Below are positions 53,124 through 61,695 of a stretch of DNA of 64,000 nt, piece by piece. Location of the stretch: positions 32,391-96,390 of the forward strand of contig CANROX010000002.1 in the NCBI GenBank assembly GCA_947632335.1, written 5' to 3'. A program made the translations under genes and the position numbers. Below the pieces are notes generated by a model. It had not been told where the DNA came from and searched no databases. It worked only from the letters and a program-made list of their open reading frames with translations. This stretch comes from an uncultured Clostridia bacterium. GTDB taxonomy: Bacteria; Bacillota; Clostridia; Oscillospirales; Acutalibacteraceae. Position 1 is the stretch's first letter; every line of letters begins with the position of its first letter.

Positions 53124-53943
53124 AGAGCAGTTCCTTATAAATTTCATTTTTCTTAAAGCCTGTCATAGAGGCTATCTCCTTGCTGGCAGAGGTGGCTTTC
53201 TCTCCCTTTTCCACAAGGTGTTTCGCCATTTCTACAGCCTCCTCAAGGGTGTAGGTTTTCTCCTGTTTTGTAGGGGGTTTGCCCTGGAGAACCAGCACAA
53301 GCTCTCCCTTTAAGCCTGTTTCTCCAAAGCTTTTATATGCGTCTGTGGTGGTGGTATGAATAACTTCCTCGTGGATTTTGGTAATCTCCCTTACAATGGA
53401 CAGATTTCTGTCAGGAAAGCATTCTGCAAAATCCCTGAGAGTGTTGGACAGCTTATGGGGCGCCTCATAAAAAATCATTGTCCTTTCCTCATTTATAAGG
53501 CTTTCAAGGTGTTCCCTGCGGCTCTTTTTGTTTACGCTTAAAAAACCCTCAAAGGTAAATCTTCCTGTGGGAAGTGCCGACAGAGCCAGGGCAGAGGCAA
53601 AGGCTGTAGGACCGGGAACAACAACTGTTTTTATGCCCTTTTCCCTGCACTGCATAATCAGCAGTTCTCCGGGGTCGCTGATGCAGGGCATACCTGCGTC
53701 TGTGATCAGGGCGCAGGTTTCCCCTTTTAAAATTCTGTCGGTAATTATATTTCCTCGCTGGAGCTTGTTATGTTCAAAGTAGCTTATCAGCTCTTTTTTT
53801 ATGCCAAAGTGATTGAGAAGTTTAAGGCTTACCCTTGTATCCTCCGCCGCTATAAAATCTACGCTTTTAAGGGTTTCTATTGCCCTTGGGGAAAAATCCC
53901 CCAAATTCCCTATTGGCGTGCCTACCACATATAATGTACTCAT
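53113..53943 (-). CDS. rsmI: 16S rRNA (cytidine1402-2'-O)-methyltransferase
   Basis: Methylates C1402 of 16S rRNA with SAM. The 276-residue SAM-dependent tetrapyrrole-methylase-fold protein has YVVGTPIGNLGDFSPRAI at the N-terminus, ALITDAGMPCISDPGELL and FYEAPHKLSNTL. It overlaps trmN6 upstream by 4 nt and folC downstream by 11 nt. The trmN6-rsmI pair matches the Bacillus yabB-yabC order. Confidence 0.97.
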   Translation of the reverse strand: MSTLYVVGTPIGNLGDFSPRAIETLKSVDFIAAEDTRVSLKLLNHFGIKKELISYFEHNKLQRGNIITDRILKGETCALITDAGMPCISDPGELLIMQCREKGIKTVVVPGPTAFASALALSALPTGRFTFEGFLSVNKKSRREHLESLINEERTMIFYEAPHKLSNTLRDFAECFPDRNLSIVREITKIHEEVIHTTTTDAYKSFGETGLKGELVLVLQGKPPTKQEKTYTLEEAVEMAKHLVEKGEKATSASKEIASMTGFKKNEIYKELLYEL

Positions 53944-54680
53944 TGTGCCTCCTTGTAATCTCCGTAAATCCTTAGCATTTCCTTAGAAAAATTACCCTTT
54001 TCGTCCTCTATCATAAGGGTTGGCTCTGTAGTGAGAAAGCCCGGCTTTCCCCCTCGCCTGCCCTCAATAAGTATTAGCTTTGGCTCTTTGTTAAGCCTTT
54101 GCTGGACAAGGCGTATTCTCTTTGGTTCCAGGTCGTATTTCCTCATAAGGGTCGTAAGGTCCGTAAGCCTTTGGGGTCGCTGGCACATACATAGTCTGCC
54201 TCCAAAATTCAGCAGAGATGAGCTTACCCTGATAATGTCCTCCAGAGAACATTCCACTTCGTGGCGTGCGGTTTTTTTACCATTATGGGGATTATGTATG
54301 CCTGTGCCATTTTCCTTATAGGGAGGATTGCACACAACAAGGTTGTAGTATCCGAAATTCACCTTGCCCTTTAAATCTTTAAGGTCGCTGTTAATTACAG
54401 TAATTCCTGCAAGGCTGTTAAGGGCAATACTCCTGTTTAGAAGTGAACAGGCGTCTTTCTGTATATCTACAGCAGTAATTTCAAGTTCCCTGTTATCCCT
54501 TTTCATCAAAAGAGGAATAGTGCCGCAGCCTGTACCCAGCTCAATTACTTTGTCATTTTTCTTTGGATTTGCAAAGTGACTAAGGAGGATTGTATCCGTA
54601 GAGAAGTGGTGAATATCACTTACAATTATTTTAATTTTTCCCCCAAGGGGTTCAATGTGCTCGTTATTTTTAAGGGTCAT
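53940..54680 (-). CDS. trmN6: tRNA1(Val) (adenine37-N6)-methyltransferase (TrmN6/YabB-like)
   Basis: A 246-residue SAM-dependent methyltransferase with motif I VIELGTGCGTIPLLM and the N6-adenine catalytic motif NPPY in VVCNPPYKENGTG. It is full length for the YfiC/YabB family. Its last codons overlap the rsmI start by four bases. The specific target is transferred from E. coli TrmN6, and the Gram-positive enzyme may modify another base. Confidence 0.9.
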   Translation of the reverse strand: MTLKNNEHIEPLGGKIKIIVSDIHHFSTDTILLSHFANPKKNDKVIELGTGCGTIPLLMKRDNRELEITAVDIQKDACSLLNRSIALNSLAGITVINSDLKDLKGKVNFGYYNLVVCNPPYKENGTGIHNPHNGKKTARHEVECSLEDIIRVSSSLLNFGGRLCMCQRPQRLTDLTTLMRKYDLEPKRIRLVQQRLNKEPKLILIEGRRGGKPGFLTTEPTLMIEDEKGNFSKEMLRIYGDYKEAQ

Positions 54681-54729
54681 ATTATCCTTCCAAACTTTTC
54701 TTTAAAAAAGATTATACTATAAAATGAAA

Positions 54730-54759
54730 GAAACAGCAAGGCTGTCACCTTGCTGTTTC
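54730..54759 (-). terminator. Terminator of the ferredoxin gene
   Basis: A 12-bp perfect stem GAAACAGCAAGG / CCTTGCTGTTTC with a 6-nt loop lies 30 nt past the ferredoxin stop. A T-rich stretch follows on both sides, so it may also act on the plus strand. Confidence 0.85.
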
Positions 54760-54789
54760 AGTCAACTTTTTAATTTTTGTCCGGGGCTA

Positions 54790-54960
54790 TTATCCCTCTG
54801 AGGGAGCGCCTACAGGACAGGTATCTGCACAAGCGCCACAGCTGATGCACTCATCAGCATTAATTTCATACTTGCCGTCGCCTTCAGAAATAGCACCTAC
54901 AGGACAGCCGTCTGCGCAAGCGCCGCAGCTGATGCAATCATCAGAAATTACATATGCCAT
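54790..54960 (-). CDS. 2[4Fe-4S] ferredoxin
   Basis: A 56-residue clostridial-type ferredoxin, too short for the ORF track. I translated it by hand from ATG 54960 to TAA. Two cluster motifs CISCGACADGCPVGA and CISCGACADTCPVGA bind two [4Fe-4S] clusters, and the two halves are a clear internal duplication. AAGGAGG precedes the ATG by 10 nt, and it has its own promoter and terminator. It would serve as a low-potential electron carrier for anaerobic metabolism (such as pyruvate:ferredoxin oxidoreductase or hydrogenase, not in the window). Confidence 0.97.
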   Translation of the reverse strand: MAYVISDDCISCGACADGCPVGAISEGDGKYEINADECISCGACADTCPVGAPSEG

Positions 54961-54991
54961 ATTCGGAAAACCTCCTTAAATATTTGAGTTA

Positions 54992-55020
54992 ATTTTAACA
55001 CGAGTTTTGTAAAAAAGCAA
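54992..55020 (-). promoter_or_regulatory. Promoter of the ferredoxin gene
   Basis: On the minus strand TTGCTT, a 17-nt spacer and TAAAAT lie about 30 nt before the ATG. Confidence 0.65.
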
Positions 55021-55056
55021 TCGTTTTTGCTACATTTGAAAAAAATTAGCGGAGGC

Positions 55057-56133
55057 TTACTTGTCTAATGTTTTGTGGTTGTTCTTTTGGAATTTATTGT
55101 TACGGCGTCTGGGCTTGTAGTGGTTATTGTGATTGCGGTGGTTTTTGGAATTGTGATAGACTTTGCCCCTTCGGTTTGGTTTATCTGTATTTTCCAGAAC
55201 TTTTTTGTCATTCTCCCTATGGATATGGTCTGTCTTTTTACTTTCAGAGGTTTCCTCAGGAAAGGTAAAAAGGCTGTCCACATAGGACTGTATAGGGTCG
55301 TTCTTTTTCCTGTGGCAATCATCACACTCTCCGTTAAGCTCTTTCAGGCTGTAGGCACGGGGAGGGGCCTCCTCGGGAGCGTCGTCAAGTTTTACCTTGA
55401 CTATCCCTGTAAGAAGGGCAACCTCTGTAACAGTACCCTTGCCCTGGGGAGTGTCAATTTTACTTCCAACCTTTGGAGAGTTTTTAATAAGGTCAGTGTA
55501 TGCCTCCTGCTCATACTGCAAACAGCACATAAGTCTGCCGCAGGTACCGCTGATTTTTACAGGGGACAGGGAAAGTCCTTGCTCTTTTGCCATTTTAATT
55601 GATACAGGCTGAAACTCCCCCAGGAAACTGTTACAGCAAAACGGTTTACCGCATACCCCAAGTCCTCCCAGCATTTTTGCCTCATCTCTTACACCGATTT
55701 GTCTTAATTCAATCCTTGTTCTGAAAATGGTGGCAAGGTCTTTTACAAGTGTGCGGAAGTCAACCCTGCCGTCGGCTGTAAAGTAGAACAGAATTTTGCT
55801 GTTATCAAAGGTGTATTCAACCTCCACCAGTTTCATATCCAGATTGTGTTCCTTAATTTTTTCCTCACAAATTTTAAAGGCAGACTTTTCCCTCTCCTTG
55901 TTTTCCTGAATGTGGTCAATATCCCTTTGGGTTGCCTGCCTAAGCACCTTTTTAAGGGGATGAATAATTTTCTCATCGGGAATGTCCTTGTTGCAAAGGG
56001 CAACGGTACCGCACTCAAGACCTCTGGCTGTTTCTACAACAACCATATCTTCCTGATTAAATGTATTTCCGTCGGGGTCAAAATAGTAAATTTTGCCCAC
56101 TTCCTTAAATCTTACGCCTATTACTTCTGCCAT
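55057..56133 (-). CDS. ricT: RicT/YaaT PSP1-domain protein
   Basis: In Bacillus, RicT works with RicA and RicF in a complex that supports RNase Y processing and sporulation (formerly spo0 phosphorelay). The 358-residue protein has the PSP1 domain with conserved cysteines CGKPFCC and CGRLMCC that bind an Fe-S cluster in Bacillus. A second pair (ECDDCHRK) follows. The last 90 residues are a basic, Asn/His/Arg-rich extension (NHRNHNNHYKPRRRNNK) not found in Bacillus, possibly an RNA-binding tail. It lies downstream of holB, as in Bacillus, with a 13-nt overlap. Confidence 0.94.
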   Translation of the reverse strand: MAEVIGVRFKEVGKIYYFDPDGNTFNQEDMVVVETARGLECGTVALCNKDIPDEKIIHPLKKVLRQATQRDIDHIQENKEREKSAFKICEEKIKEHNLDMKLVEVEYTFDNSKILFYFTADGRVDFRTLVKDLATIFRTRIELRQIGVRDEAKMLGGLGVCGKPFCCNSFLGEFQPVSIKMAKEQGLSLSPVKISGTCGRLMCCLQYEQEAYTDLIKNSPKVGSKIDTPQGKGTVTEVALLTGIVKVKLDDAPEEAPPRAYSLKELNGECDDCHRKKNDPIQSYVDSLFTFPEETSESKKTDHIHRENDKKVLENTDKPNRRGKVYHNSKNHRNHNNHYKPRRRNNKFQKNNHKTLDK

Positions 56134-56993
56134 GATATCCTCCTAAGTTCAGTACACAGCCAGGTGGAAAGGAGATTGAGGTTTACATTACTGTAGACCA
56201 TTTGCTGTGCCCGGTCTGTTGTTTCTATTAGTGCAAGGGTTTTGCCCCTTGTTAATTTTCTTTTTAAATCTTTGGATACTTCGCTTCCCGCCAAAGTTTT
56301 TCCTGCCCCTGCCCCAAGAATAAAGGCGTCTCTGAAAATCATTTTAAGGGGAGGCAGTACGGAAAGAGCAGTATCTCGGGTGTTAATTTTGCTTGCAGCC
56401 TTTAAAAGACTGTATTCATTTATATCAAAAATTGAAGAGGCAATTTCCTCTGCCAGTTCAAGGAATTTTTCTTCGTAAATTTCATTAAGGGGTATGTTTA
56501 TAACAGTACACCTTGAAATTATGGTTTCCAGCAGTGCTTTGGGGTTTTTGCAGGTAAGTATAAATAAGGTGTTCTGAACAGGCTCTTCAAGGGTTTTAAG
56601 AAGAGCGTTCTGGGAAATTACAGGGAGCTTTTCGTCTGCGTCCTTAAACACATACACCCTGGTGTTTGCCTCGTTGGGAATGATTGCCGATGTACGAATA
56701 ATATCATCAATAATTTTCTTGTTGTATATTTTTGTCTTTGTGCTCTGACTGCCCTGCACATAGGTAATGTCGGGGTGAGTGCGGGTATTTGCCTTTATAC
56801 AGTTACTGCAGCTGCAGCAGGGTTTTTCCTGTGAGGAGCATACTGCGAAACGGCAGAGAAAGTTTACAATTTCCTCCCTTGTTTCTTCCTTTCCTCCTGC
56901 AATAATAATTGCGTGGGGAAGTCTGTCATTTGCACCAAGGGCAGAAAGCTGATGTGCAATCTCTCCCTTTAAAGTTGTTTTTTCAAAGTTCAA
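56121..56993 (-). CDS. holB: DNA polymerase III delta' subunit
   Basis: Clamp-loader subunit. The 290-residue protein has an AAA+ fold, the zinc-binding cysteines CSSQEKPCCSCSNC and the sensor region SQNALLKTLEEP. It is somewhat short for a delta' subunit (usually about 320-330), mostly at the C-terminus. The neighbours are the phosphoesterase 12 nt upstream and ricT overlapping downstream, matching the Bacillus holB-yaaT order. Confidence 0.93.
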   Translation of the reverse strand: MNFEKTTLKGEIAHQLSALGANDRLPHAIIIAGGKEETREEIVNFLCRFAVCSSQEKPCCSCSNCIKANTRTHPDITYVQGSQSTKTKIYNKKIIDDIIRTSAIIPNEANTRVYVFKDADEKLPVISQNALLKTLEEPVQNTLFILTCKNPKALLETIISRCTVINIPLNEIYEEKFLELAEEIASSIFDINEYSLLKAASKINTRDTALSVLPPLKMIFRDAFILGAGAGKTLAGSEVSKDLKRKLTRGKTLALIETTDRAQQMVYSNVNLNLLSTWLCTELRRISWQK

Positions 56994-57005
56994 AATGTCA
57001 CTTCC

Positions 57006-57473
57006 TTACTTTGCATCTGCAATGCTTGTAAGTATTCCCTTGTCCGTAATATCAATTATGCCGTAGGTTGCCCCATACCCGTGGCATGAGCCGGGGTTCA
57101 TAATATACATACCTCCGTCATACTCATTAAGGGGAGTATGGGTGTGGCCGAAAAGGAGAATATCCGCCTGTTTTTCCTTTGCCGCATAGCAAAGGTTCAT
57201 TATTCCCGATTTTGCACCGTAAAGGTGGCCGTGGGTTACAAAAATCCTTTTGCCGTTTAGCGTAAGTTCCAGGGCGGGGGAAAGGTCGCTGAACCAGTCG
57301 CAGTTCCCTTTTACATTATAAAAGGCCTTATCGGGGAAGGCGTTTTTCATATAGTTAAGGTCGGTTTCTCCGTCTCCGCAGTGTATAATTACTTCTGCGT
57401 CACTGTGGGAGAGGATTGCCCTTTTCATTTTTGTCATATCACCGTGGGTGTCTGAAAAAACAAGTATTTTCAT
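57006..57473 (-). CDS. YfcE/MJ0936-type metallophosphoesterase
   Basis: A 155-residue phosphodiesterase with the calcineurin-like motifs VFSDTHGD (residues 4-11), GDGE, GNCDW, THGH and FGHTHTP. The start is ATG 57473 (AAGGAG five bases upstream), shorter than the ORF-track start. Members hydrolyse small phosphodiesters with manganese; natural substrates are usually unknown. It leads the holB-ricT run with a 12-nt gap. Confidence 0.88.
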   Translation of the reverse strand: MKILVFSDTHGDMTKMKRAILSHSDAEVIIHCGDGETDLNYMKNAFPDKAFYNVKGNCDWFSDLSPALELTLNGKRIFVTHGHLYGAKSGIMNLCYAAKEKQADILLFGHTHTPLNEYDGGMYIMNPGSCHGYGATYGIIDITDKGILTSIADAK

Positions 57474-57541
57474 AACAACTCCTTCATAAAATGTAATTCT
57501 TTGCATAATATATTAATAATACAAAGAAAGGAAAATTTTAA

Positions 57542-57775
57542 ATGCTTAATAATAACGAAATCAACAATTTAATTAACGGTTTAAGCCAAAGGCTGAATAC
57601 TTCCCCTGATGACCTTAAAAAAAATTTGGAAAAGGGAAACCTTAACTCCATTGTAAACAAAATGAGCAGTACCCAGGCAAAAAAACTCCAAAAAATTCTT
57701 GATAATCCCCAGCAAAGCGAGAAAATTCTCAACTCGCCCCAGGCAAAGGCTCTTATGAAAAAGCTGATGGGATAA
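57542..57775 (+). CDS. Small conserved-looking protein of unknown function (first of three)
   Basis: A 77-residue Lys/Asn-rich, cysteine-free helical protein (NNEINNLINGLSQRL; LNSPQAKALMKKLMG). It is followed immediately (stop then ATG) by the next gene, and both carry SPxx/DPxx-type helical segments suggestive of a common family. I recall similar short protein pairs in clostridia without a named function. AAGAAAGG precedes the ATG. Confidence 0.7.
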   Translation: MLNNNEINNLINGLSQRLNTSPDDLKKNLEKGNLNSIVNKMSSTQAKKLQKILDNPQQSEKILNSPQAKALMKKLMG

Positions 57776-58318
57776 ATGGATGATTTAAGCGCCAAGATTA
57801 GCGAGATAATGTCTGACCCCGAAAAGCTAAAGGAAATTCAGAACCTTGGCAAAATGATGGGACTTACCTCCGAAAACGGGGGTAACAGCACATCATCTCA
57901 AAACAACAGGAATTTCCAGTCCGCTCAAAACATCAACAACCGTGGAATGAACAGCGGAAATCAGAATAATCAGAATAATCAGAACAATCAGAACAATCTG
58001 AATAATCAGAATAATCTGAATTACCAGAACAATCAAAATAATCAAGGGCAAAATTCCCCTGCAAGAAACTCATCTTCAGGTTTGGGAGTACTGGGAAATC
58101 TTGCGAACCAGTCGGGGCTGGGGAATATTGACCCAAGTATTATAGGTAAACTGGCGCCCATACTTGCCAATGTAAACAGAGAGGACGAAACCACAAGGCT
58201 TTTTGACGCCCTTGTGCCGTTTCTTTCTCCGGAAAAGCAAGAAAGATTAAACAAAATTAAAAAGATGATGGTGATAATAAGGCTTTTGCCTAATATCAAA
58301 AATCTCGGTTTATTTTAG
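57776..58318 (+). CDS. Asn/Gln-rich protein with tandem QNN repeats
   Basis: A 180-residue protein with a conserved-looking N-terminal helix (LSAKISEIMSDPEKLKEI), a long Asn/Gln-rich linker with QNN tandem repeats (about residues 60-90) and a C-terminal helical segment (LFDALVPFLSPEKQERLNKIKKMMV). It is directly coupled to the previous gene. The linker is encoded by 9-nt repeat units and should vary in number among strains. No membrane segment or catalytic motif is visible. Function is unknown. Confidence 0.72.
   Translation: MDDLSAKISEIMSDPEKLKEIQNLGKMMGLTSENGGNSTSSQNNRNFQSAQNINNRGMNSGNQNNQNNQNNQNNLNNQNNLNYQNNQNNQGQNSPARNSSSGLGVLGNLANQSGLGNIDPSIIGKLAPILANVNREDETTRLFDALVPFLSPEKQERLNKIKKMMVIIRLLPNIKNLGLF
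57962..58047 (+). repeat. 9-nt tandem repeat (CAGAATAAT-type)
   Basis: About nine imperfect copies of CAGAATAAT/CAGAACAAT/CTGAATAAT, all in frame and encoding QNN/LNN units. It is a short in-frame VNTR that would change linker length, not frame. Confidence 0.85.
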
Positions 58319-58329
58319 GAGAAATTTTT

Positions 58330-58674
58330 TTGAACGATATGGAAAGGGAAGCACTGCGCAGAGCTGAAAAAATGCGTCGTGCTGTCCACACAACCCCAAC
58401 AGTACATACCCCTGTATCCGAGGATACTTCTTTTCCTTTCCCAAAAATCCCGGTACAGGACAGCTCGGAAGAAAAGGAAAAGGAAGAGGAAAAAGAAAAT
58501 AACAGGGTTCAGCCGGAAGAAGAATCTGCACCCAAAGAAAAAGAAGGTGAAAAAATTTTAGACTTCCTTTTTAAGGATAAGGAAACTACCCTTATCCTAC
58601 TTCTTATACTTTTCCTCTACGATGACGACAGCGACCCAATGCTTATAATGGCATTGGTATACCTAATGATTTAA
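58330..58674 (+). CDS. Small charged protein of unknown function (third of three)
   Basis: A 114-residue protein starting at TTG 58330 (AGGAG eight bases upstream; ATG 58339 would be 17 away). It has a charged N-terminus (MEREALRRAEKMRRAV), a Lys/Glu-rich middle (KEKEEEKENNRVQPEEE) and a hydrophobic C-terminus with LILLLILFLYDDDSDPMLIMALVYLMI, probably one or two membrane segments. The stop overlaps the convergent proA stop by two bases (58672-58673), so no terminator separates them. It lies 11 nt after the QNN protein, forming a three-gene operon. Confidence 0.7.
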   Translation: MNDMEREALRRAEKMRRAVHTTPTVHTPVSEDTSFPFPKIPVQDSSEEKEKEEEKENNRVQPEEESAPKEKEGEKILDFLFKDKETTLILLLILFLYDDDSDPMLIMALVYLMI

Positions 58675-59918
58675 ACTCTTATCTGACCGTTGCCTTCAAC
58701 AATAAACTTTGAAGAGGTAAGCTGATTTATTCCCATTGGACCCCTTGCGTGGAGCTTTTGGGTGGAAATTCCAATTTCAGCCCCAAGGCCAAATTCTCCC
58801 CCGTCGGTAAATCGGGTTGAGGCGTTTACATATACTGCGGCGGCGTCAACCTGCTCCTTAAACTTGTTTGCACATTCATAGTTATCTGTAACTATACATT
58901 CGCTGTGTCCGCTGGAGTACTTTGCAATATGGGAGATAGCTCCGTCAATACTGTCAACAACCTTGCAGGCAAGAATATAATCGAGAAATTCCGTGTAATA
59001 GTCGCTTTCCTCCGCTGCAATTACGCTGTCCCCTAAAATTTCCCTGGTAACAGGGCATCCCCTAAGCTGGACATTCTTTGTGTCCAGCTTTTCCTTTATC
59101 TTTGGCAGGGCGGACATTGCAATATCCTTGTGGACAAGTATTGTTTCAATGGCGTTGCATACAGAGGGTCTGCTGGTTTTTGCATTAAAAATAATTTCGC
59201 TTGCCATTTCTATATCTGCGTATTTGTCAACATAAACATGGCAGTTTCCCACTCCTGTTTCAATAACGGGAACCTTGCTGTTTTCAACTACAGCCTTAAT
59301 AAGACCTGCACCGCCTCTTGGAATAAGCACATCTAAATAGTCGCTTAACTGCATAAGCTGGTTTGAGGAGGCTCTGGAGGTGTCCTCAATAAGCTGAATA
59401 CTGTCCTTGGGAAGTCCTGATTTTTCAACAGCGTTCCTCATAACCTTTGCAATAGCGGTATTAGAGTTTATTGCCTCCTTGCCGCCTCGCAGGATAACTG
59501 CGTTGCCTGCTTTAAGGCATAGTGCCGCTGCGTCGGCAGTAACATTTGGACGGGCCTCAAAAATAATGCCGATTACCCCCAGTGGTACAGTAACCTTAGT
59601 TACTTTCAGTCCGTTTGGCAGAGTATTTCCGCTTATAATGTTTCCGACTGGGTCAGGCAGTGAGGCAACCTTTCTGACGCCGTCAGCCATACCCTTAATC
59701 CTGTCCATACCAAGGGTAAGCCTGTCAATAAGGCTGGGGGTGAGTCCCTTTTCCTTACCCTTTTCTATATCAATATTATTTGCTTTAATTATATCTTCGG
59801 CATTTTCCAGTAATGCATCTGCAATGAGATTTAAGGCGGAGTTCTTTTTACTTCCCGCAACGGAGAGAAATCTTGCAGCCTCCTTTGCCTTTTTTCCCAT
59901 TTCTTCAATTACAGTCAC
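58671..59918 (-). CDS. proA: Gamma-glutamyl phosphate reductase
   Basis: Reduces gamma-glutamyl phosphate to glutamate semialdehyde with NADPH for proline. The 415-residue aldehyde-dehydrogenase-fold protein has the catalytic cysteine in the SRPSVCNAIETILVH region and the conserved GLGAEIGISTQKLHARGPMG near the C-terminus. It overlaps the proB stop by 14 nt, giving coupled synthesis of both enzymes. proC is not in the window. Confidence 0.97.
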   Translation of the reverse strand: MTVIEEMGKKAKEAARFLSVAGSKKNSALNLIADALLENAEDIIKANNIDIEKGKEKGLTPSLIDRLTLGMDRIKGMADGVRKVASLPDPVGNIISGNTLPNGLKVTKVTVPLGVIGIIFEARPNVTADAAALCLKAGNAVILRGGKEAINSNTAIAKVMRNAVEKSGLPKDSIQLIEDTSRASSNQLMQLSDYLDVLIPRGGAGLIKAVVENSKVPVIETGVGNCHVYVDKYADIEMASEIIFNAKTSRPSVCNAIETILVHKDIAMSALPKIKEKLDTKNVQLRGCPVTREILGDSVIAAEESDYYTEFLDYILACKVVDSIDGAISHIAKYSSGHSECIVTDNYECANKFKEQVDAAAVYVNASTRFTDGGEFGLGAEIGISTQKLHARGPMGINQLTSSKFIVEGNGQIRV

Positions 59919-60711
59919 TTGAATCTTCCTTTCCCAAAAATATTGTGCCTACAGGCTTGTTGTCAAAAATATCATATATAACCTCCGGTTTATCACCGGC
60001 AATAATCTGCACATCAATTCCGCATTCTGTGGCAAGTTCTGCCGCAATAATTTTTGTTGCCATTCCTCCCGTGCCTCTGTTGCTCCCTCTGCCTCCTGCC
60101 ATTGCCCTTATTTCATCTGTAATTGTATGGACTGTGTCAATTTTCTTTGCGTCGGAATAAAGGGCAGGATTTTTGTCATAAAGTCCGTCAATATCTGTAA
60201 GTATAATCAGCTTGTCGGCGCCGATTAGTTTTGCAACAATGGCGGAGAGCTGGTCGTTGTCGCCAAAATTTTCACCCTCAAGCTCATCGGTGGCAACTGA
60301 GTCGTTTTCATTGACAACGGGTATAATTCCCATATCAATAAGAGATAAAAAGGCGTTGCGGATTGTGTTCTCTTTATGTGGAGTTTCTACAGAGTACTTT
60401 GTAAGAAGTATCTGGGCTACAACATTGTTGTATTCCTGAAAAAATTTGTCGTATATAAACATAAGCTCGCATTGACCTACGGCGGAAACAGCCTGCTTTC
60501 GGTTTGTCAAAGTGGGGCGTTCCTTAATGCCCAGCTTGCCCATTCCCACTCCCAAAGCACCGGAGGATACAAGCACCATTTCATGCCCTTGGTTTTGCAA
60601 ATCGGAAATAACCTTGCAGAGCTTTTCAACTGTTCTGATGTTTAGTTTGCCGTTTTCATATGTTAAGGTAGATGTGCCTACCTTAATTACAATCCTTTGT
60701 TTCTGTTTCAT
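59905..60711 (-). CDS. proB: Glutamate 5-kinase
   Basis: Phosphorylates glutamate, the first step of proline synthesis. The 268-residue protein is a complete kinase domain (VIKVGTSTLTYENGKL; VSSGALGVGMG; LTDIDGLYDKNP) without the C-terminal PUA domain of E. coli ProB, as in many clostridia. GAGG precedes the ATG. Its promoter lies about 35 nt upstream. proA overlaps its end. Confidence 0.96.
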   Translation of the reverse strand: MKQKQRIVIKVGTSTLTYENGKLNIRTVEKLCKVISDLQNQGHEMVLVSSGALGVGMGKLGIKERPTLTNRKQAVSAVGQCELMFIYDKFFQEYNNVVAQILLTKYSVETPHKENTIRNAFLSLIDMGIIPVVNENDSVATDELEGENFGDNDQLSAIVAKLIGADKLIILTDIDGLYDKNPALYSDAKKIDTVHTITDEIRAMAGGRGSNRGTGGMATKIIAAELATECGIDVQIIAGDKPEVIYDIFDNKPVGTIFLGKEDSSDCN

Positions 60712-60742
60712 AATATTCCTCTTATTAATATTATATCACCTT

Positions 60743-60771
60743 ATTATATCATACAAAAAGCTAATAAACAA
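60743..60771 (-). promoter_or_regulatory. Promoter of proB-proA
   Basis: On the minus strand TTGTTT, a 17-nt spacer and a perfect TATAAT. A second TATAAT-like element nearby may allow an alternative start. Confidence 0.65.
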
Positions 60772-61097
60772 GGGATTTGCATCATATAAAAAGTTTAATT
60801 TGCAGACACCTTTTGCCATTTTTAAACCTAAAATAATAGGGTAAAACAGGGTTATAATATGTAGATTTTAAAGGAATAAAGATAAGAGGTTAATGGATAA
60901 AGCACTTTGTAAATAAAAAGAATGGCAAGAATGATAACAAATGTCCGTATCAAGGGTTTTAGTCTGTAATTTTATGGGGCAGCGTTAAAAATTTATTTGC
61001 ATTTTCCTGTTTTAATATTTTGTTTTTGTATATAAAGTATGGTGTATTTTCACAAAACAAAATAAGAAAGTTTGTATACTATTTATTTCCAAATGTG
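60772..61097. other. AT-rich gap with no supported gene
   Basis: About 325 nt with only tiny reading frames (for example a 7-codon ATG frame near 60893). I see no tRNA, terminator or repeat of note. It separates the proBA operon from the lipoprotein cluster. Confidence 0.55.
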
Positions 61098-61126
61098 TTG
61101 TGAATTGTAGTTGCAGTTGATATAAT
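61098..61126 (+). promoter_or_regulatory. Promoter of the lipoprotein cluster
   Basis: TTGTGA, a 17-nt spacer and a perfect TATAAT lie about 53 nt before the first lipoprotein. Confidence 0.7.
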
Positions 61127-61178
61127 GTAGATGTAAAGCAAAATTTGTAATTTGGTGTTTTTTAAAGGAGGTGATTTT

Positions 61179-61658
61179 ATGAAAAAAATTATAGCCGTAG
61201 TATTAGTAATGATGTCAGTTATGGCGATGGCAGGCTGCAATCAAGATGACGAAGATTTGGATAAATGCGCTGAAATGATATTGGAACTTGCCTGTCTTTC
61301 TTATGACAATTATGGGGATTATTCAAAATTGCCGGAAAAATATCATGGAGTTATTTCAAAACATTTTTTCGAATGTCTAAACTATCGAGGCTGTCTTTAT
61401 AAAGACTTAAAAGACTATAAGTCTAAACGCGGAGTTGATTATTATGAGGTACAGTCCCTTTCGTATCCCACTGCTGAGTATGACGGTGATGATATAGTGG
61501 TTAGTTATAAATATACCCATTACTTTGAAACTTATGGTAATATCAGTGTTGATGACCTTGATGTTCCGTGGGACGATGGATGGGATATGCCTGTCCGGGT
61601 TACATTAAAAAAAGTAAATGGCAAATACTGTGTAAAAGATTATTATGAGCCAATTTGA
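61179..61658 (+). CDS. Lipoprotein A, tandem paralogue
   Basis: A 159-residue predicted lipoprotein, starting at ATG 61179 behind AAAGGAGGTG. The signal peptide KKIIAVVLVMMSVMAMAGC ends in a lipobox (MAGC, Met at -3 instead of Leu). The mature domain contains NYGDYSKLPEKYHG and SLSYPTAEYDGDDIVVSYKYT. It is closely related to the next gene, including the ribosome site and signal peptide. It is anchored to the outer face of the membrane; function is unknown. The acidic N-terminus (NQDDEDLD) probably forms a short linker. Confidence 0.85.
   Translation: MKKIIAVVLVMMSVMAMAGCNQDDEDLDKCAEMILELACLSYDNYGDYSKLPEKYHGVISKHFFECLNYRGCLYKDLKDYKSKRGVDYYEVQSLSYPTAEYDGDDIVVSYKYTHYFETYGNISVDDLDVPWDDGWDMPVRVTLKKVNGKYCVKDYYEPI
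61455..61516 (+). repeat. 62-nt block identical to 62057-62118
   Basis: This block, encoding the SYPTAEYDGDDIVVSYKY segment, is identical base for base in the two lipoprotein genes, while the flanking codons diverge. That suggests recent gene conversion or strong local constraint. Confidence 0.9.
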
Positions 61659-61695
61659 TTTATAATTATAATCGTAGTTAATTTATATTAGGAAA

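Noticed and set aside
57962-58047. CRISPR array in the repeat-rich stretch
   Set aside because: The units are 9-nt in-frame coding repeats without spacers.
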